Origin: Vibrio neptunius | GTDB taxonomy: Bacteria; Pseudomonadota; Gammaproteobacteria; Enterobacterales; Vibrionaceae | DNA: 64,000 bases | Reading direction: 5' to 3' | Assembly (NCBI GenBank): GCA_019339365.1 | Contig: CP079860.1 | Span: forward strand, 1,054,001-1,118,000 | Shown here: positions 44,939 to 54,284 of the stretch, one piece after another | Numbering within the stretch: the first letter of the stretch is position 1 | Layout: the number at the start of each line of letters is the position of its first letter | Translations under genes and position numbers: made by a program | Notes under the pieces: generated by a model | The model's input: only the letters and a program-made list of their open reading frames with translations | Database searches by the model: none | What the model was told of the DNA's origin: nothing

Positions 44939-45442
44939 TTAACTGAATGACTCATGCTTCATTCTCGCCATGTAATAGGTACTTTGGTACTTGCCCTCTC
45001 TGAACGTTGCATTCTTTGCCTCACCTTCGATTTCAAAGCCAAATTTCTTATAGCACGCGATCGCTGCTTCGTTATCCGTATTGACCTCTAGGTGAACGCG
45101 CTTTATTTGCAACCAGTTGTCGGCTAAATCCAGCACAGTTTCAATTAACCTACTAGCGATCCCCATACCATGATAGTCATCATGTACACCGAGTCCAAAA
45201 GTACCACAGTGAGCGGTTCGCGGGCGCTGGGAGTGCTCGAAGCCTATGTTTCCGACCACCTTTCCATCCACTTCCGCAACAAAGCTATAAATCCCAGTCG
45301 GTATGTTTTCCAGTCGTTGTGCCCACATGGTTACTGATGGTTGAGGGAGCTGTAGAGTTTCACGTAGCGCTTTGGGTTGTGAATAAATCTCACACATTGC
45401 GGCTGCATCGCTCACTAGAGTAGGGCGAATTGTTATTTCCAT
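44939..45442 (-). CDS. GNAT-family N-acetyltransferase
   Basis: 167 residues from ATG 45442 (GAAGG upstream); the frame is open to 45490. It has the full GNAT core: VGNIGFEH, GVHDDYHGMGIASRLI (acetyl-CoA loop) and NEAAIACYKKFGFEIEGE. The order and spacing match the YhhY / PA4866-like acetyltransferases, which acetylate amino acids or toxic analogues. The substrate is not determinable here. Confidence 0.88.
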   Translation of the reverse strand: MEITIRPTLVSDAAAMCEIYSQPKALRETLQLPQPSVTMWAQRLENIPTGIYSFVAEVDGKVVGNIGFEHSQRPRTAHCGTFGLGVHDDYHGMGIASRLIETVLDLADNWLQIKRVHLEVNTDNEAAIACYKKFGFEIEGEAKNATFREGKYQSTYYMARMKHESFS

Positions 45443-45654
45443 ATTATTACCTTCTCGACTGGTTAAAAATGACTCAACCATAACGAGCAAATAACCAAAG
45501 ATAAAGCATTGTTTTCACTTATTTTAATAGGCCTAAGTTTAGTTATGAAACGTTTGAAGCGTGAGCGGTGCCGAAGACGTATAAATTGTAAATAAGTTTG
45601 TTTATTGGTTGGTGAAGACTTAAGGTGTTTCAGAGCTCATAAAAGGAATAATAA

Positions 45655-46833
45655 ATGAACACATCGGCTGGCTGGAAAACGCCTCAGAATTTTTTGATCA
45701 TCATTTCTATTGTGGTGCCCATCGCTTTCTCTAGTTGGATGGCGCTGCTCAACAACTTCGTGATTGAAAAAGCGAACTTTGATGGTGCTGATATTGGCCT
45801 TCTTCAAAGTGTCCGCGAGATCCCGGGTTTCTTAGCCTTCACCGCTGTGTTTGTTTTGATGTTCATTCGCGAACAGAGGTTTATGTTACTCGCGTTGGGT
45901 GCACTCACTTTGGGTACTGCAATTACGGGCTTTTTCCCTTCACTGTTTGGCTTGTTACTGACGACTTTATTGATGTCGACAGGTTTCCACTACTTCGAAA
46001 CTCTGAAGCAGTCGCTGTCTTTGCAGTGGCTTTCAAAAGAGGAAGCGCCAGAGATGCTGGGTAAGTTTATTTCTGTCGGCGCTTTGGCATCGCTAATCAC
46101 TTATGGTGCGCTTTGGATCTGTCTAGAGATGCTTAACATGGATTTTCAGTGGGTCTATCTGACGTTTGGTGGTATTGGTTTTCTACTGGTGATTTGGATG
46201 GCGTTTGCCTTTCCTCAGTTCCAAACCCAAGTTCAGCAGAATAAGAAACTGGTGCTGCGCAAGCGCTATTGGTTGTACTACGCACTGACGTTTATGAGTG
46301 GTGCACGCCGACAAATCTTTACTGTTTTCGCAGGCTTCCTGATGGTGGAGAAGTTTGGTTACTCGGCGGCAGATATCACCATGCTATTTTTGATCAACTA
46401 CCTGTTTAACTTCCTGTTCGCGAAAAGAATTGGCAAGTTCATCGGTAAAGTGGGTGAACGTAAAGCACTGTTGTTTGAATACACAGGTTTGATATTTGTC
46501 TTTATCGGCTACGGCTTAGTGCAAAGTGCGGAATGGGCTGCAGCCTTGTATGTTATTGATCATCTATTCTTCGCTTTAGCGTTAGCGATCAAAACTTATC
46601 TACAAAAAATTGCCGATCCTGCTGACATGGCTTCGACAGCGGGTGTGTCATTCACCATTAATCATATTGCAGCGGTATTTATCCCGGTATCCTTTGGCCT
46701 TATCTGGTTAGTGTCACCGTCAGCCGTATTCTACATTGGCGCGGCAATGGCGGTCGTTTCGTTCATTTTGTCGCTTAATATTCCCGCCAAGCCTGAAGAG
46801 GGCAATGAAGTACGAATACTGCGCTGGAGCTAG
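45655..46833 (+). CDS. Major facilitator superfamily transporter
   Basis: 392 residues with about twelve predicted membrane helices. The loop after helix 2 (FVLMFIREQRF) holds a degenerate MFS motif and the second half has AKRIGKFIGKVGERKALL. No substrate-specific signature was recognised. AAAGGAATAA precedes the ATG. Single gene with its own terminator. Confidence 0.87.
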   Translation: MNTSAGWKTPQNFLIIISIVVPIAFSSWMALLNNFVIEKANFDGADIGLLQSVREIPGFLAFTAVFVLMFIREQRFMLLALGALTLGTAITGFFPSLFGLLLTTLLMSTGFHYFETLKQSLSLQWLSKEEAPEMLGKFISVGALASLITYGALWICLEMLNMDFQWVYLTFGGIGFLLVIWMAFAFPQFQTQVQQNKKLVLRKRYWLYYALTFMSGARRQIFTVFAGFLMVEKFGYSAADITMLFLINYLFNFLFAKRIGKFIGKVGERKALLFEYTGLIFVFIGYGLVQSAEWAAALYVIDHLFFALALAIKTYLQKIADPADMASTAGVSFTINHIAAVFIPVSFGLIWLVSPSAVFYIGAAMAVVSFILSLNIPAKPEEGNEVRILRWS

Positions 46834-46838
46834 AGAGA

Positions 46839-46867
46839 AAAGCGAAGGTTTAGCCTTCGCTTTTTTT
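46839..46867 (+). terminator. Terminator after the MFS gene
   Basis: AAAGCGAAGG pairs with CCTTCGCTTT around TTTAG, followed by TTTT. Confidence 0.9.
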
Positions 46868-46970
46868 ATGATGCCGGATTAGGGGGATGAGACTCTTTAG
46901 CTCTGGGGTGCTTTACTCTATAATTGCCGCGCTTTTATCTGGAACATCCCGTTTTCACCTTGGATACATT

Positions 46971-47708
46971 ATGATTTCGAAAAACCAACTCAAATTACTG
47001 CGTGCTTTAGGCCAAAAGAAACAGCGCAAGGCTCATGGTCTGTTTTTGGTCCAAGGTGAGAAGAACGTACTTGAATTGGTGAATAGTGAGCTGCAAGTGA
47101 AACAGATTTTTGCTACCAGCGATTTTTTGACCGCAAACCAAGAGCAATTAGATGATTTTGAATGCATCGAAGCGTCATTAGATGATCTGACCAAGGCCAG
47201 TACTCTCGTGAGCAATAACGCGGCAATTGCCGTAGTAGAAACCCCAGCAGTTACTGTGCCTAAAGCTCAAGGCTTGATGATTGCTTTGGATGGCGTGTCA
47301 GACCCTGGTAATCTCGGCACCATCATTCGTGTTGCTGACTGGTATGGCATCAAGCATATTGTCGCGAGTAAAGATTGCGCCGACCCGTACAACCCGAAAA
47401 CCATCAGTGCCACTATGGGTAGTTTTGGCCGTGTCACCGTCAGCCAACTGGATCTGCCAAGCTATTTGGAGCAGGCCAGCATTCCTGTATATGGCGCCTT
47501 TTTGGAAGGCGAAAGCATCCACAAAACGAAGTTTAACCCTGAGGGTATTCTTCTGATGGGCAGCGAATCTCATGGTATACGCGAGCAAGCGGCTCAGTTT
47601 GTTACAGACAAGATAACCATTCCCGCTTTTGGTGGTGCAGAGTCACTCAACGTGGCAATGGCGACGGGGATCATTTTAGATAACTTACGTCGCCAGCATG
47701 GCGAATAA
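46971..47708 (+). CDS. SpoU/TrmH-family RNA methyltransferase
   Basis: 245 residues from ATG 46971, which puts the RNA-binding L30e-like domain at the N-terminus (NQLKLLRAL, then HGLFLVQGEKNV); the frame is open back to 46887. Three SPOUT motifs follow: DPGNLGTIIRVADWYGI (about 104-120), LLMGSESHGI and ESLNVAMATGIIL. It 2'-O-methylates an rRNA or tRNA ribose; the exact site cannot be told, TrmH-like and RlmB-like members being similar. Followed by a strong terminator. Confidence 0.9.
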   Translation: MISKNQLKLLRALGQKKQRKAHGLFLVQGEKNVLELVNSELQVKQIFATSDFLTANQEQLDDFECIEASLDDLTKASTLVSNNAAIAVVETPAVTVPKAQGLMIALDGVSDPGNLGTIIRVADWYGIKHIVASKDCADPYNPKTISATMGSFGRVTVSQLDLPSYLEQASIPVYGAFLEGESIHKTKFNPEGILLMGSESHGIREQAAQFVTDKITIPAFGGAESLNVAMATGIILDNLRRQHGE

Positions 47709-47722
47709 AAAGTCTTGAATGC

Positions 47723-47753
47723 AAAAAAGCGCAGTGATTTACTGCGCTTTTTT
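47723..47753. terminator. Bidirectional terminator
   Basis: AAAAAAGCGCAGT pairs perfectly with ACTGCGCTTTTTT around GATTT, between the methyltransferase and the convergent ferredoxin gene. Confidence 0.92.
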
Positions 47754-47773
47754 ATATCTGAAGGTAGAGAGCT

Positions 47774-48097
47774 TTACTTCTCTAACATACCTAACTTGTC
47801 TGGTACACCATTCCACTTTTCAGCTTCATCCATTGCTGGCTTCACTTCGGTTTGCACGGGCCATAGTTCGGCGAGTTCGGCATTTAACTCAACGTAAAGC
47901 GTTTGGTCCTCAGGCACTTCGTCTTCCTGAAAAATAGCATTCGCGTCACACTCATCAACACATAAGCCGCAATCAATACACTCAATAGGATTGATCACCA
48001 TGAAGTTTGGCCCTTCGTGGAAGGCATCTGCAGGGCATACTGCGACACAGTCAGTATATTTACATTGAATGCAGTTATCGGTTACGACGAACGCCAT
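47774..48097 (-). CDS. fdxA: Seven-iron ferredoxin FdxA
   Basis: 107 residues. Cys at 9, 12, 17 and 21 and at 40, 43, 46 and 50 bind one [3Fe-4S] and one [4Fe-4S] cluster as in FdxA/Azotobacter ferredoxin I. The acidic C-terminal extension (about 60-107, ending LGMLEK) is usual for this group. It is a cytoplasmic electron carrier. The gene is single; the flavoprotein gene 200 bases away is divergent and could be its partner, which is speculation. Confidence 0.94.
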   Translation of the reverse strand: MAFVVTDNCIQCKYTDCVAVCPADAFHEGPNFMVINPIECIDCGLCVDECDANAIFQEDEVPEDQTLYVELNAELAELWPVQTEVKPAMDEAEKWNGVPDKLGMLEK

Positions 48098-48302
48098 GAT
48101 GATCCGCTCTTAAGTTAGTCAAAAGTTGAGGAATGGGGATAATACTCATCCCAAGCGAAAATTCAATATCCAGCATAGTTATTGTTACTGATGCGGTCTG
48201 ATTTAGTATGACAGACAATTCAAATTCTCGTAAAATGCGCGCCATTGTGAGCTGGTCGCTGAGCGACTCTGGCTAAGACACCTGATATTACGAGACATCA
48301 AC

Positions 48303-49910
48303 ATGATACGTTTAACTGAAATTAAACTCCCTCTCGACCACGAGGAAGAGGCACTGATTGCCGCCATTACCCAAAAACTCGGTATTTCTGAAGACCAAGT
48401 GATCTCTTTCAATTTATTCCGACGTGGTTACGATGCTCGTAAAAAGACAAATATTCTGTTGATTTACACGCTTGACGTTGTCGTTGAAAACGAGGAGCAA
48501 CTGTTAGCGAAATTTGTTGATGATCCGCATGTTAAACAGACACCAGACATGGAGTACAAGTTTGTTGCTACGGCACCAGAGAACATCACTGAACGTCCGG
48601 TGGTTATCGGCTTCGGCCCTTGTGGCTTGTTTGCTGCGTTGATTCTAGCGCAAAGTGGCTTTAAGCCGATTGTGGTCGAGCGAGGTAAAGAAGTTCGTGA
48701 GCGTACCAAGGATACATTTGGCTTTTGGCGCAAACGTACTCTAAACACAGAATCCAATGTACAGTTCGGTGAGGGTGGCGCAGGTACGTTTTCCGACGGC
48801 AAACTCTACAGTCAGGTTAAAGATCCAAACTTCTACGGAAGAAAGGTGATTACTGAGTTCGTGGAAGCGGGCGCTCCAGAAGAAATTCTATACGTCAGTA
48901 AACCACATATTGGTACCTTTAAACTGGTGACCATGATTGAGAAAATGCGTGCGAGAATCATCGAGTTGGGTGGTGAAATTCGCTTTAGCACCCGTGTTGA
49001 TGACATCCACATGGATGGAGACCAAATTACAGGTCTAACGTTATCGAACGGTGAAGAGATTCAATCTCGCTATGTTGTGTTAGCGGTTGGACACAGTGCG
49101 CGTGACACCTTTGAAATGCTGCACGACCGTGGCGTTTATATGGAAGCTAAGCCGTTTTCTGTGGGCTTCCGTGTTGAGCATAAGCAATCGACGATTGATG
49201 AAGCACGTTTTGGTCCTAACGCAGGTAACCCAATTTTAGGTGCTGCGGACTATAAGTTAGTTCACCATTGTAAGAATGGCCGCACCGTATACAGCTTCTG
49301 TATGTGCCCGGGTGGCACAGTGGTTGCCGCAACGTCAGAAGAGGGTCGCGTTGTGACTAATGGTATGAGCCAGTATTCGCGCTCGGAACGCAACGCAAAC
49401 AGTGCCATCGTGGTAGGTATTGATCCTGAGCGTGATTACCCTGGTGATCCCCTTGCTGGTATCCGTTTCCAGCGTGAGCTAGAGTCAGGTGCTTATGTTC
49501 TAGGTGGTGAGAACTATGATGCACCAGCGCAGAAAATTGGTGATTTCCTGAAAGGTCGCAATCCAAGTGAGCTCGGTGACGTTCAACCATCATTTACGCC
49601 AGGTATCCATCTGACAGATATTTCTAAAGCGCTACCGGAGTTTGCAATCGAGGCGATTCGAGAAGCCATTCCAGCGTTTGATAAGAAGATTAAAGGCTTT
49701 GCCTCTGAGGATGGTTTGCTCACTGGGGTTGAAACTCGTACCTCGTCACCGGTGTGTATCAAGCGTGGCAAAGATTTCCAGAGCATTAACCTAAAAGGTT
49801 TCTACCCCGCGGGTGAAGGGGCTGGTTACGCAGGGGGTATCCTTTCTGCTGGTATTGATGGGATTAAGGTTGCGGAAGCTCTGTCCAAGGCGATGGTGTC
49901 CGATCTATAA
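48303..49910 (+). CDS. FAD-dependent dehydrogenase (COG2509 type)
   Basis: 535 residues. An N-terminal 85-residue domain (with ISFNLFRRGYDARKK) precedes a Rossmann FAD site GFGPCGLFAA (about 99-108). Further landmarks: FGEGGAGTFSDGKLYSQ, GVYMEAKPFSVGFRVEH and the C-terminal FAD segment FYPAGEGAGYAGGI. This matches the uncharacterised COG2509 dehydrogenase family, present in most gamma-proteobacteria. Its substrate is unknown. Single gene. Confidence 0.88.
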   Translation: MIRLTEIKLPLDHEEEALIAAITQKLGISEDQVISFNLFRRGYDARKKTNILLIYTLDVVVENEEQLLAKFVDDPHVKQTPDMEYKFVATAPENITERPVVIGFGPCGLFAALILAQSGFKPIVVERGKEVRERTKDTFGFWRKRTLNTESNVQFGEGGAGTFSDGKLYSQVKDPNFYGRKVITEFVEAGAPEEILYVSKPHIGTFKLVTMIEKMRARIIELGGEIRFSTRVDDIHMDGDQITGLTLSNGEEIQSRYVVLAVGHSARDTFEMLHDRGVYMEAKPFSVGFRVEHKQSTIDEARFGPNAGNPILGAADYKLVHHCKNGRTVYSFCMCPGGTVVAATSEEGRVVTNGMSQYSRSERNANSAIVVGIDPERDYPGDPLAGIRFQRELESGAYVLGGENYDAPAQKIGDFLKGRNPSELGDVQPSFTPGIHLTDISKALPEFAIEAIREAIPAFDKKIKGFASEDGLLTGVETRTSSPVCIKRGKDFQSINLKGFYPAGEGAGYAGGILSAGIDGIKVAEALSKAMVSDL

Positions 49911-50132
49911 AAGGCGTCATTCACGTAAGCAAACTCTTCGGCTCTTCTGTACTAACAGAGGAGCCAACCTGTTGCTATCCCTTAGCTAATCTATGTTCCA
50001 TTTAACACCCACATTGAATTCAATTTGACTGTCAACTCGGAGATATTCTGTTCTATGCATCGAATAATAACGAGCGCTCCTGCTTGTAGGCTACAGAACA
50101 AAACCAGAACTTGCCTTGGGCTTTTGCTTGGG

Positions 50133-51044
50133 TTACTGATTAAAACGGTCTTGTAGATACTCGATAAAAGTTTTGATTTGGCTTGGAATATACTTAGATT
50201 GCGCATATTGAGCGATGATCTTACCTTGATAGTTCCCTCCTACGTGCCAATCAGGCAACACTTCTATCACTTGCCCAGAGTCTATGTAAGATTGAATCGC
50301 AAATTCAGGAAACACTGAGATCCCGACACCACGCAAAACGGCTTCGCGTCTAATTTCACTGTGATTTACGGCGAATGATCCAGTGACGCTCATCGATAGT
50401 TTTTTTTTGTTGTTGGTAAATTCCCACACTCTATCCTTCGGATTTTCTCCTAAACATAAACAATTGTGCTGATCAATGTCTTCGGGGTGAGTTGGCGTAC
50501 CATTGCTTTGTAAGTAAGCAGGGCTGGCGCACATCACTAAACGACACTGGCCGAGTTGCCTAGCAATCAAGCCCTCAGTAGGGTTATCGGTTATGTGGAT
50601 TATGACGTCTACCTCATCACCAATAGGATCAATATAGTGATCAGCCACTTTGAGTTGTAAAGAAATATTGGGGAAATGGTCAATGAAGTCGAGAAGCATC
50701 GGCATTAAAACTTGCCGAGAGAGTGCTTTGGGTGCGGCCACACGCAAAGAACCTGAAATATCGGTTTTATCTACCTGAGCCGCAGAGATGGCCATTTTCG
50801 CTGAGTTCATCATGTCGCTACATAAACTGTAGACCTCTTGTCCGGTTGTACTTAGACGCATCTGTCTAGTGGTTCTCTCAAGCAGCTTTTCCTGCAATGC
50901 ATTTTCCAAGCGGGTGATGGAACGACTTACCGAAGAAGGTGAAACCCCTAGCTTCTTAGCCGTTCCAGAAAAGCTTCCAGACTCGACCACATTGACGAAA
51001 ATTGCCATCTCAGATAAGAGAGGGATTAGTTTATTTGTGTCCAC
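50133..51044 (-). CDS. LysR-family regulator of the adjacent cluster
   Basis: 303 residues from GTG 51044, with AAAGGA 10 bases upstream; the frame is open to TTG 51086. Winged helix-turn-helix at about 8-65 (SFSGTAKKLGVSPSSVSRSITRL in two parts: SFSGTAKKLG and VSPSSVSRSI), then the effector-binding domain. It is divergent from the ArgG-like gene at 51150 across about 105 bases and so is the likely regulator of that operon. The 222 bases downstream (49911-50132) contain a GGCTCTTCTGT/ACAGAGGAGCC hairpin at 49940-49965 without a T run and nothing else notable. Confidence 0.88.
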   Translation of the reverse strand: MDTNKLIPLLSEMAIFVNVVESGSFSGTAKKLGVSPSSVSRSITRLENALQEKLLERTTRQMRLSTTGQEVYSLCSDMMNSAKMAISAAQVDKTDISGSLRVAAPKALSRQVLMPMLLDFIDHFPNISLQLKVADHYIDPIGDEVDVIIHITDNPTEGLIARQLGQCRLVMCASPAYLQSNGTPTHPEDIDQHNCLCLGENPKDRVWEFTNNKKKLSMSVTGSFAVNHSEIRREAVLRGVGISVFPEFAIQSYIDSGQVIEVLPDWHVGGNYQGKIIAQYAQSKYIPSQIKTFIEYLQDRFNQ

Positions 51045-51149
51045 AGTGCAATTATCCTTTGCATTTAGGCTATATTGTTTCGTCAAAGTTACTTATGGAT
51101 ACTAATTAAGTCAATTGACAGTATCGCAGAATGATTCAAGGACGGATGT

Positions 51150-52364
51150 GTGAAAAAAATAAGAAGCATCGGCGATGTTAAGACCGTTGCGAAGGTGGCT
51201 AATCATATCTTGACCTTATTTAGTGGTGGGCTAGACAGCTCTTATGTGCTGGATCTGCTAAAGAATTGTGATGTGAAGGTCACGGCGGTTGCCGTTGATT
51301 TGGGTGATGGGATAGAACACTCAAAGTTAAAATTAATCACGGATCACTATGGTTTTGACCTCAAGATCATCGATGCAAGACAGGAATTTGTTGAACATAG
51401 CCTAGTCTCAGCGATTCAGGCTCAAGCTATGTATTTGAATGACTATCCAGTCAGCTCTTCTCTTTCGCGACCTATCATTGTGAAAAAAGCAGTCGAGTTA
51501 GCGGACCTACTGAATTGTGACGCTATTATCCACACTGCAAATCAGTCGCAAAATAGTCTGCGTCGTTTAAACGGTGCGATTGAAAAATCGGGTTTTGGCG
51601 GTTATTACGGTTCGCCATATGAATACTCGGCACTGTCTCGTGAAGATAAAGCGCAGGCCCTGTTTCATTCCGGTTTAGTTGGATTCAAGTCTAGAAATAT
51701 TAGCGGTGATTCCAACTTGTGGTGCCGAGAGTTTGAATCTGGTGTTTTGGACGATCCGGAAAGTTTTGTGGTTTCAGATTCTTTGTTTACCTGGTCAAAG
51801 TGGCAACCAGAGAAACAATTGGACAATGATCAAATTAAAATCGGTTTCAGAAAGGGCTATCCCGTTACACTGAACGATAAACCGATTAATTTACTCGAGT
51901 TAATTGCCTTCATTAACAACTACGTTGGCGCGTATGAGATTGGTCGTTTTGTAGGGTTCGACCATCTCGATCAGGATGAAAAGGTACTAGAGGTGCGAGA
52001 AGCGCCCGCCGCCTTAGTTCTGATAAAGGCTTATAAGTTACTGGAAACGGCAACTTTACCTACAGATGTTCTCAAAGCGAAGGCATTGCATAACGATATG
52101 TGGACTCAGGAGGCCGTAGAAGGCCGATGGGGAAGCCTGTTGCAATGTGCAAGCTATGCGTTCATCGCTCACACTGCCGAGTTCGTTTCTGGCAGTGTCT
52201 CTTTTCAATTGTCTAGAGGGCATTTCATGCCCTCTGGCATTGTGGCCGATGAGCCAAAGTATCTTCGCGATAGGGATGAATGGGAGATTGATGTAGCTCG
52301 CCAGAGAGCTCAACGTGCCATTGAGCTTACCGATCAATCTAGGTCAAGTCGTCAGTTAGCATAG
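51150..52364 (+). CDS. Argininosuccinate-synthase-like PP-loop enzyme
   Basis: 404 residues. The PP-loop ATP site is SGGLDSS (25-31). The next 150 residues follow the argininosuccinate synthase pattern: AVAVDLGDGIEHSKLKLI, EHSLVSAIQAQAMYLNDYP, then SSSLSRPIIVKKAVELA and HTANQSQNSLRRLN, where true ArgG has a GKGNDQxRFE motif. The altered motif and its context (dioxygenase and exporter, no arg genes) suggest a ligase that joins another amino acid or carboxylate using ATP, not arginine synthesis. First gene after a divergent LysR gene; 12 bases separate it from the dioxygenase gene. Confidence 0.82.
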   Translation: MKKIRSIGDVKTVAKVANHILTLFSGGLDSSYVLDLLKNCDVKVTAVAVDLGDGIEHSKLKLITDHYGFDLKIIDARQEFVEHSLVSAIQAQAMYLNDYPVSSSLSRPIIVKKAVELADLLNCDAIIHTANQSQNSLRRLNGAIEKSGFGGYYGSPYEYSALSREDKAQALFHSGLVGFKSRNISGDSNLWCREFESGVLDDPESFVVSDSLFTWSKWQPEKQLDNDQIKIGFRKGYPVTLNDKPINLLELIAFINNYVGAYEIGRFVGFDHLDQDEKVLEVREAPAALVLIKAYKLLETATLPTDVLKAKALHNDMWTQEAVEGRWGSLLQCASYAFIAHTAEFVSGSVSFQLSRGHFMPSGIVADEPKYLRDRDEWEIDVARQRAQRAIELTDQSRSSRQLA

Positions 52365-52376
52365 GAACCGCGACCG

Positions 52377-52937
52377 ATGAATTTTACTCAGGATGAGACA
52401 ACAGAGATTCTCTCTGGCATAGCTAATACATTGAAAAATGATGATTATGTTTTTGTCACTGGCCGGCAAATGACAGTGTTACTAGAGACCAATGTTGATG
52501 AGGTCGTGCGTTTTAAGCAATGCTGGAGCACATTGGAACGCGACAACTATATGGCAGACGGAGGGACCTATCGTTATCGGCGCTATGGTCAGTTTACGAA
52601 ATTGGCGGCTCAACGCGAGATTAGCATGCTCCCTCATGAGCCTTATGTTCAACCAGCCTTTATCAATTCATTGAACGGCGATATTGAGCGTCATTTTGCA
52701 CCGCTCAGTGATAAGTTTGTGACTTCCGTATTGTTGGAGAGACTGCTGTTGATGTTGGGTGATATCTATGATGCCGCGTTAAATACATCCGTTAACTGGA
52801 ACATTCGTCTACACCCGTATCGAATTGTCACTAATGGTTCGCAACAAGGGCAGCCGACACCTGAAGGGCTTCATCGTGACGGTGTGACCTTTATTGCTTC
52901 TCTGATGATCAATCGAGTGAACGTTATGGGGGAGTGA
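52377..52937 (+). CDS. 2-oxoglutarate/Fe(II) dioxygenase, cut short by a frameshift
   Basis: The frame gives 186 residues of a 2OG-Fe dioxygenase of the PF10014 type, the family that includes free amino-acid hydroxylases such as isoleucine 4-hydroxylase. The first two iron ligands are in HRDG (His166, Asp168). The frame stops at MINRVNVMGE just where the family has R-x-N-V-x-GG. The third iron ligand (His in DDKQTMHEVSP) and the 2OG-binding Arg (RDVLV) are in another frame that ends at 53119. One extra G in the five-G run at 52928-52932 restores a 247-residue enzyme. As written it would be inactive. Confidence 0.8.
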   Translation: MNFTQDETTEILSGIANTLKNDDYVFVTGRQMTVLLETNVDEVVRFKQCWSTLERDNYMADGGTYRYRRYGQFTKLAAQREISMLPHEPYVQPAFINSLNGDIERHFAPLSDKFVTSVLLERLLLMLGDIYDAALNTSVNWNIRLHPYRIVTNGSQQGQPTPEGLHRDGVTFIASLMINRVNVMGE

Positions 52938-53119
52938 CCAAAATTACCGACGCGAACCGATGTTTGCGCGAAGAGCTCATGTTGGATAAAACTTTTGATT
53001 TAGTGTTGGCGGATGATAAGCAGACGATGCATGAAGTCTCGCCGATTACACCCGTTGATTTGGAAAAGTGCGCGTATAGGGACGTACTCGTAATAGCATT
53101 CACACGGATGGAGGATTGA
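52934..53119 (+). pseudogene. Detached C-terminal part of the dioxygenase
   Basis: About 61 codons continuing the dioxygenase after a one-base shift: the distal iron His in DDKQTMHEVSPITP and the 2OG-binding Arg in YRDVLVIAF. It has no ribosome-binding site or proper start. Its stop is 1 base before the exporter start. Read together with 52377-52937 it completes the double-stranded beta-helix fold. Confidence 0.75.
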
Positions 53120-53120
53120 G

Positions 53121-54026
53121 ATGACAACGGCTGCTGATTCGTTAAAAAAAGGAAGTGTGAGGTTTCCCCTCACAGAGTTGCTACTTCTACTCGTAGCGGT
53201 ATTTTGGGGAACGAGTTACGGCCTGACTAAAAGTGCTTTGGTCTATACGAGTGTTTTGTTGTTTATCTCGATACGATTTTCGATCACCTTTTTGTGTATG
53301 CTACCTGTGGTGATTCGAGACTTTCGCCGAGGATTGAATAAAGACTGGAAGATAGCGATTCCCACCGGTTTTATTCTATCGGCGATTTTTTTCTGTGAAG
53401 TGTTTGGGGTTTCCCAGACCTCAGCATCTAACGCTGCGTTTTTGATCAGTCTATCTGTCATTCTGACCGCTTTCGCCGAGCTGTTTATTAATAAGAAGAA
53501 GATCAGCAACACCTTATGGGGTTTAACGGTTTGTAGTGTGGTTGGTGTTTTGTTACTCACTAGCAAAGAGACGGTAGAGTTTTCTCTAAACAGTGGCGAT
53601 TACTTTATTCTCACGGCAGCTTTCCTTCGTGCATTGATGGTCACTATGACCAAGCGGTTTACGGAAGGTAAGGCGATCACCACATCAACGTTAACGTCAC
53701 TTCAATCTTTAGTGGTGGCATTGGTGGCTATTGTCTGTGCAGTGACGTATTTGCCCGCATCTGAATTTGCTATTCCTGCTTCATTTGAGTTTTGGCTGAC
53801 AGTCACCTACCTCGTCTTGTTCTGTACCTTGTTTGCATTTTATGTTCAGAACTACGCAGTGCGCCGCACGTCTCCAACGCGCGTTTCCTTGCTGATGGGC
53901 AGTGAGCCGCTTTTCGGCGCCATTTTCGCCATGGTTTGGTTGCAAGAATCGCTCAGTACGATACAAATCTTAGGCGGGGCTCTGATTCTATTTAGTGTGG
54001 TGGTTACCTCGACAAAGGAATCTTAA
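53121..54026 (+). CDS. EamA-family (DMT) exporter of the ArgG-like cluster
   Basis: 301 residues with ten predicted membrane helices in two EamA halves; VAVFWGTSYGLTKSAL opens the first and GSEPLFGAIFAMVWLQESL closes the second. Family members include exporters of amino acids and their derivatives. It begins 1 base after the dioxygenase frame, with GGAGGATTGAG upstream of the ATG, so it is in the same operon. The natural reading is that it exports the product of the ArgG-like enzyme and the dioxygenase. Confidence 0.88.
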   Translation: MTTAADSLKKGSVRFPLTELLLLLVAVFWGTSYGLTKSALVYTSVLLFISIRFSITFLCMLPVVIRDFRRGLNKDWKIAIPTGFILSAIFFCEVFGVSQTSASNAAFLISLSVILTAFAELFINKKKISNTLWGLTVCSVVGVLLLTSKETVEFSLNSGDYFILTAAFLRALMVTMTKRFTEGKAITTSTLTSLQSLVVALVAIVCAVTYLPASEFAIPASFEFWLTVTYLVLFCTLFAFYVQNYAVRRTSPTRVSLLMGSEPLFGAIFAMVWLQESLSTIQILGGALILFSVVVTSTKES

Positions 54027-54029
54027 AGC

Positions 54030-54055
54030 AAAGCGGACTATTGGGTCCGCTTTTT
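54030..54055 (+). terminator. Terminator of the ArgG-like operon
   Basis: AAAGCGGAC pairs with GTCCGCTTT around TATTGG, followed by TT and ACTACC; it closes the operon 4 bases after the exporter stop. Confidence 0.88.
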
Positions 54056-54284
54056 ACTACCGACTTAAGCTAATCAAGTCCTATGGGCTGATTTTCAACA
54101 GCAGTTGAACCCAGTTATGCCTCTTATCGACGATACAGTGGTGTTCAGAAGGACGTGCTCGCGTCTTATGGTCATGTGTTTGTTTCTCAACTTTAAGCTT
54201 TGCTAGTGCTAGTTATAGCGACATCAGTTACCATGACAATTATTGCCTTTTCTTTATAAATTTACTGGTTGAGAGAACTCATCA

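Noticed and set aside
47719..47937. Plus-strand frame opposite fdxA
   Set aside because: Shadow of the ferredoxin gene and the terminator; no family pattern.
49940..49965. GGCTCTTCTGT/ACAGAGGAGCC hairpin after the flavoprotein gene
   Set aside because: No T run follows, so not called a terminator; too isolated to interpret.
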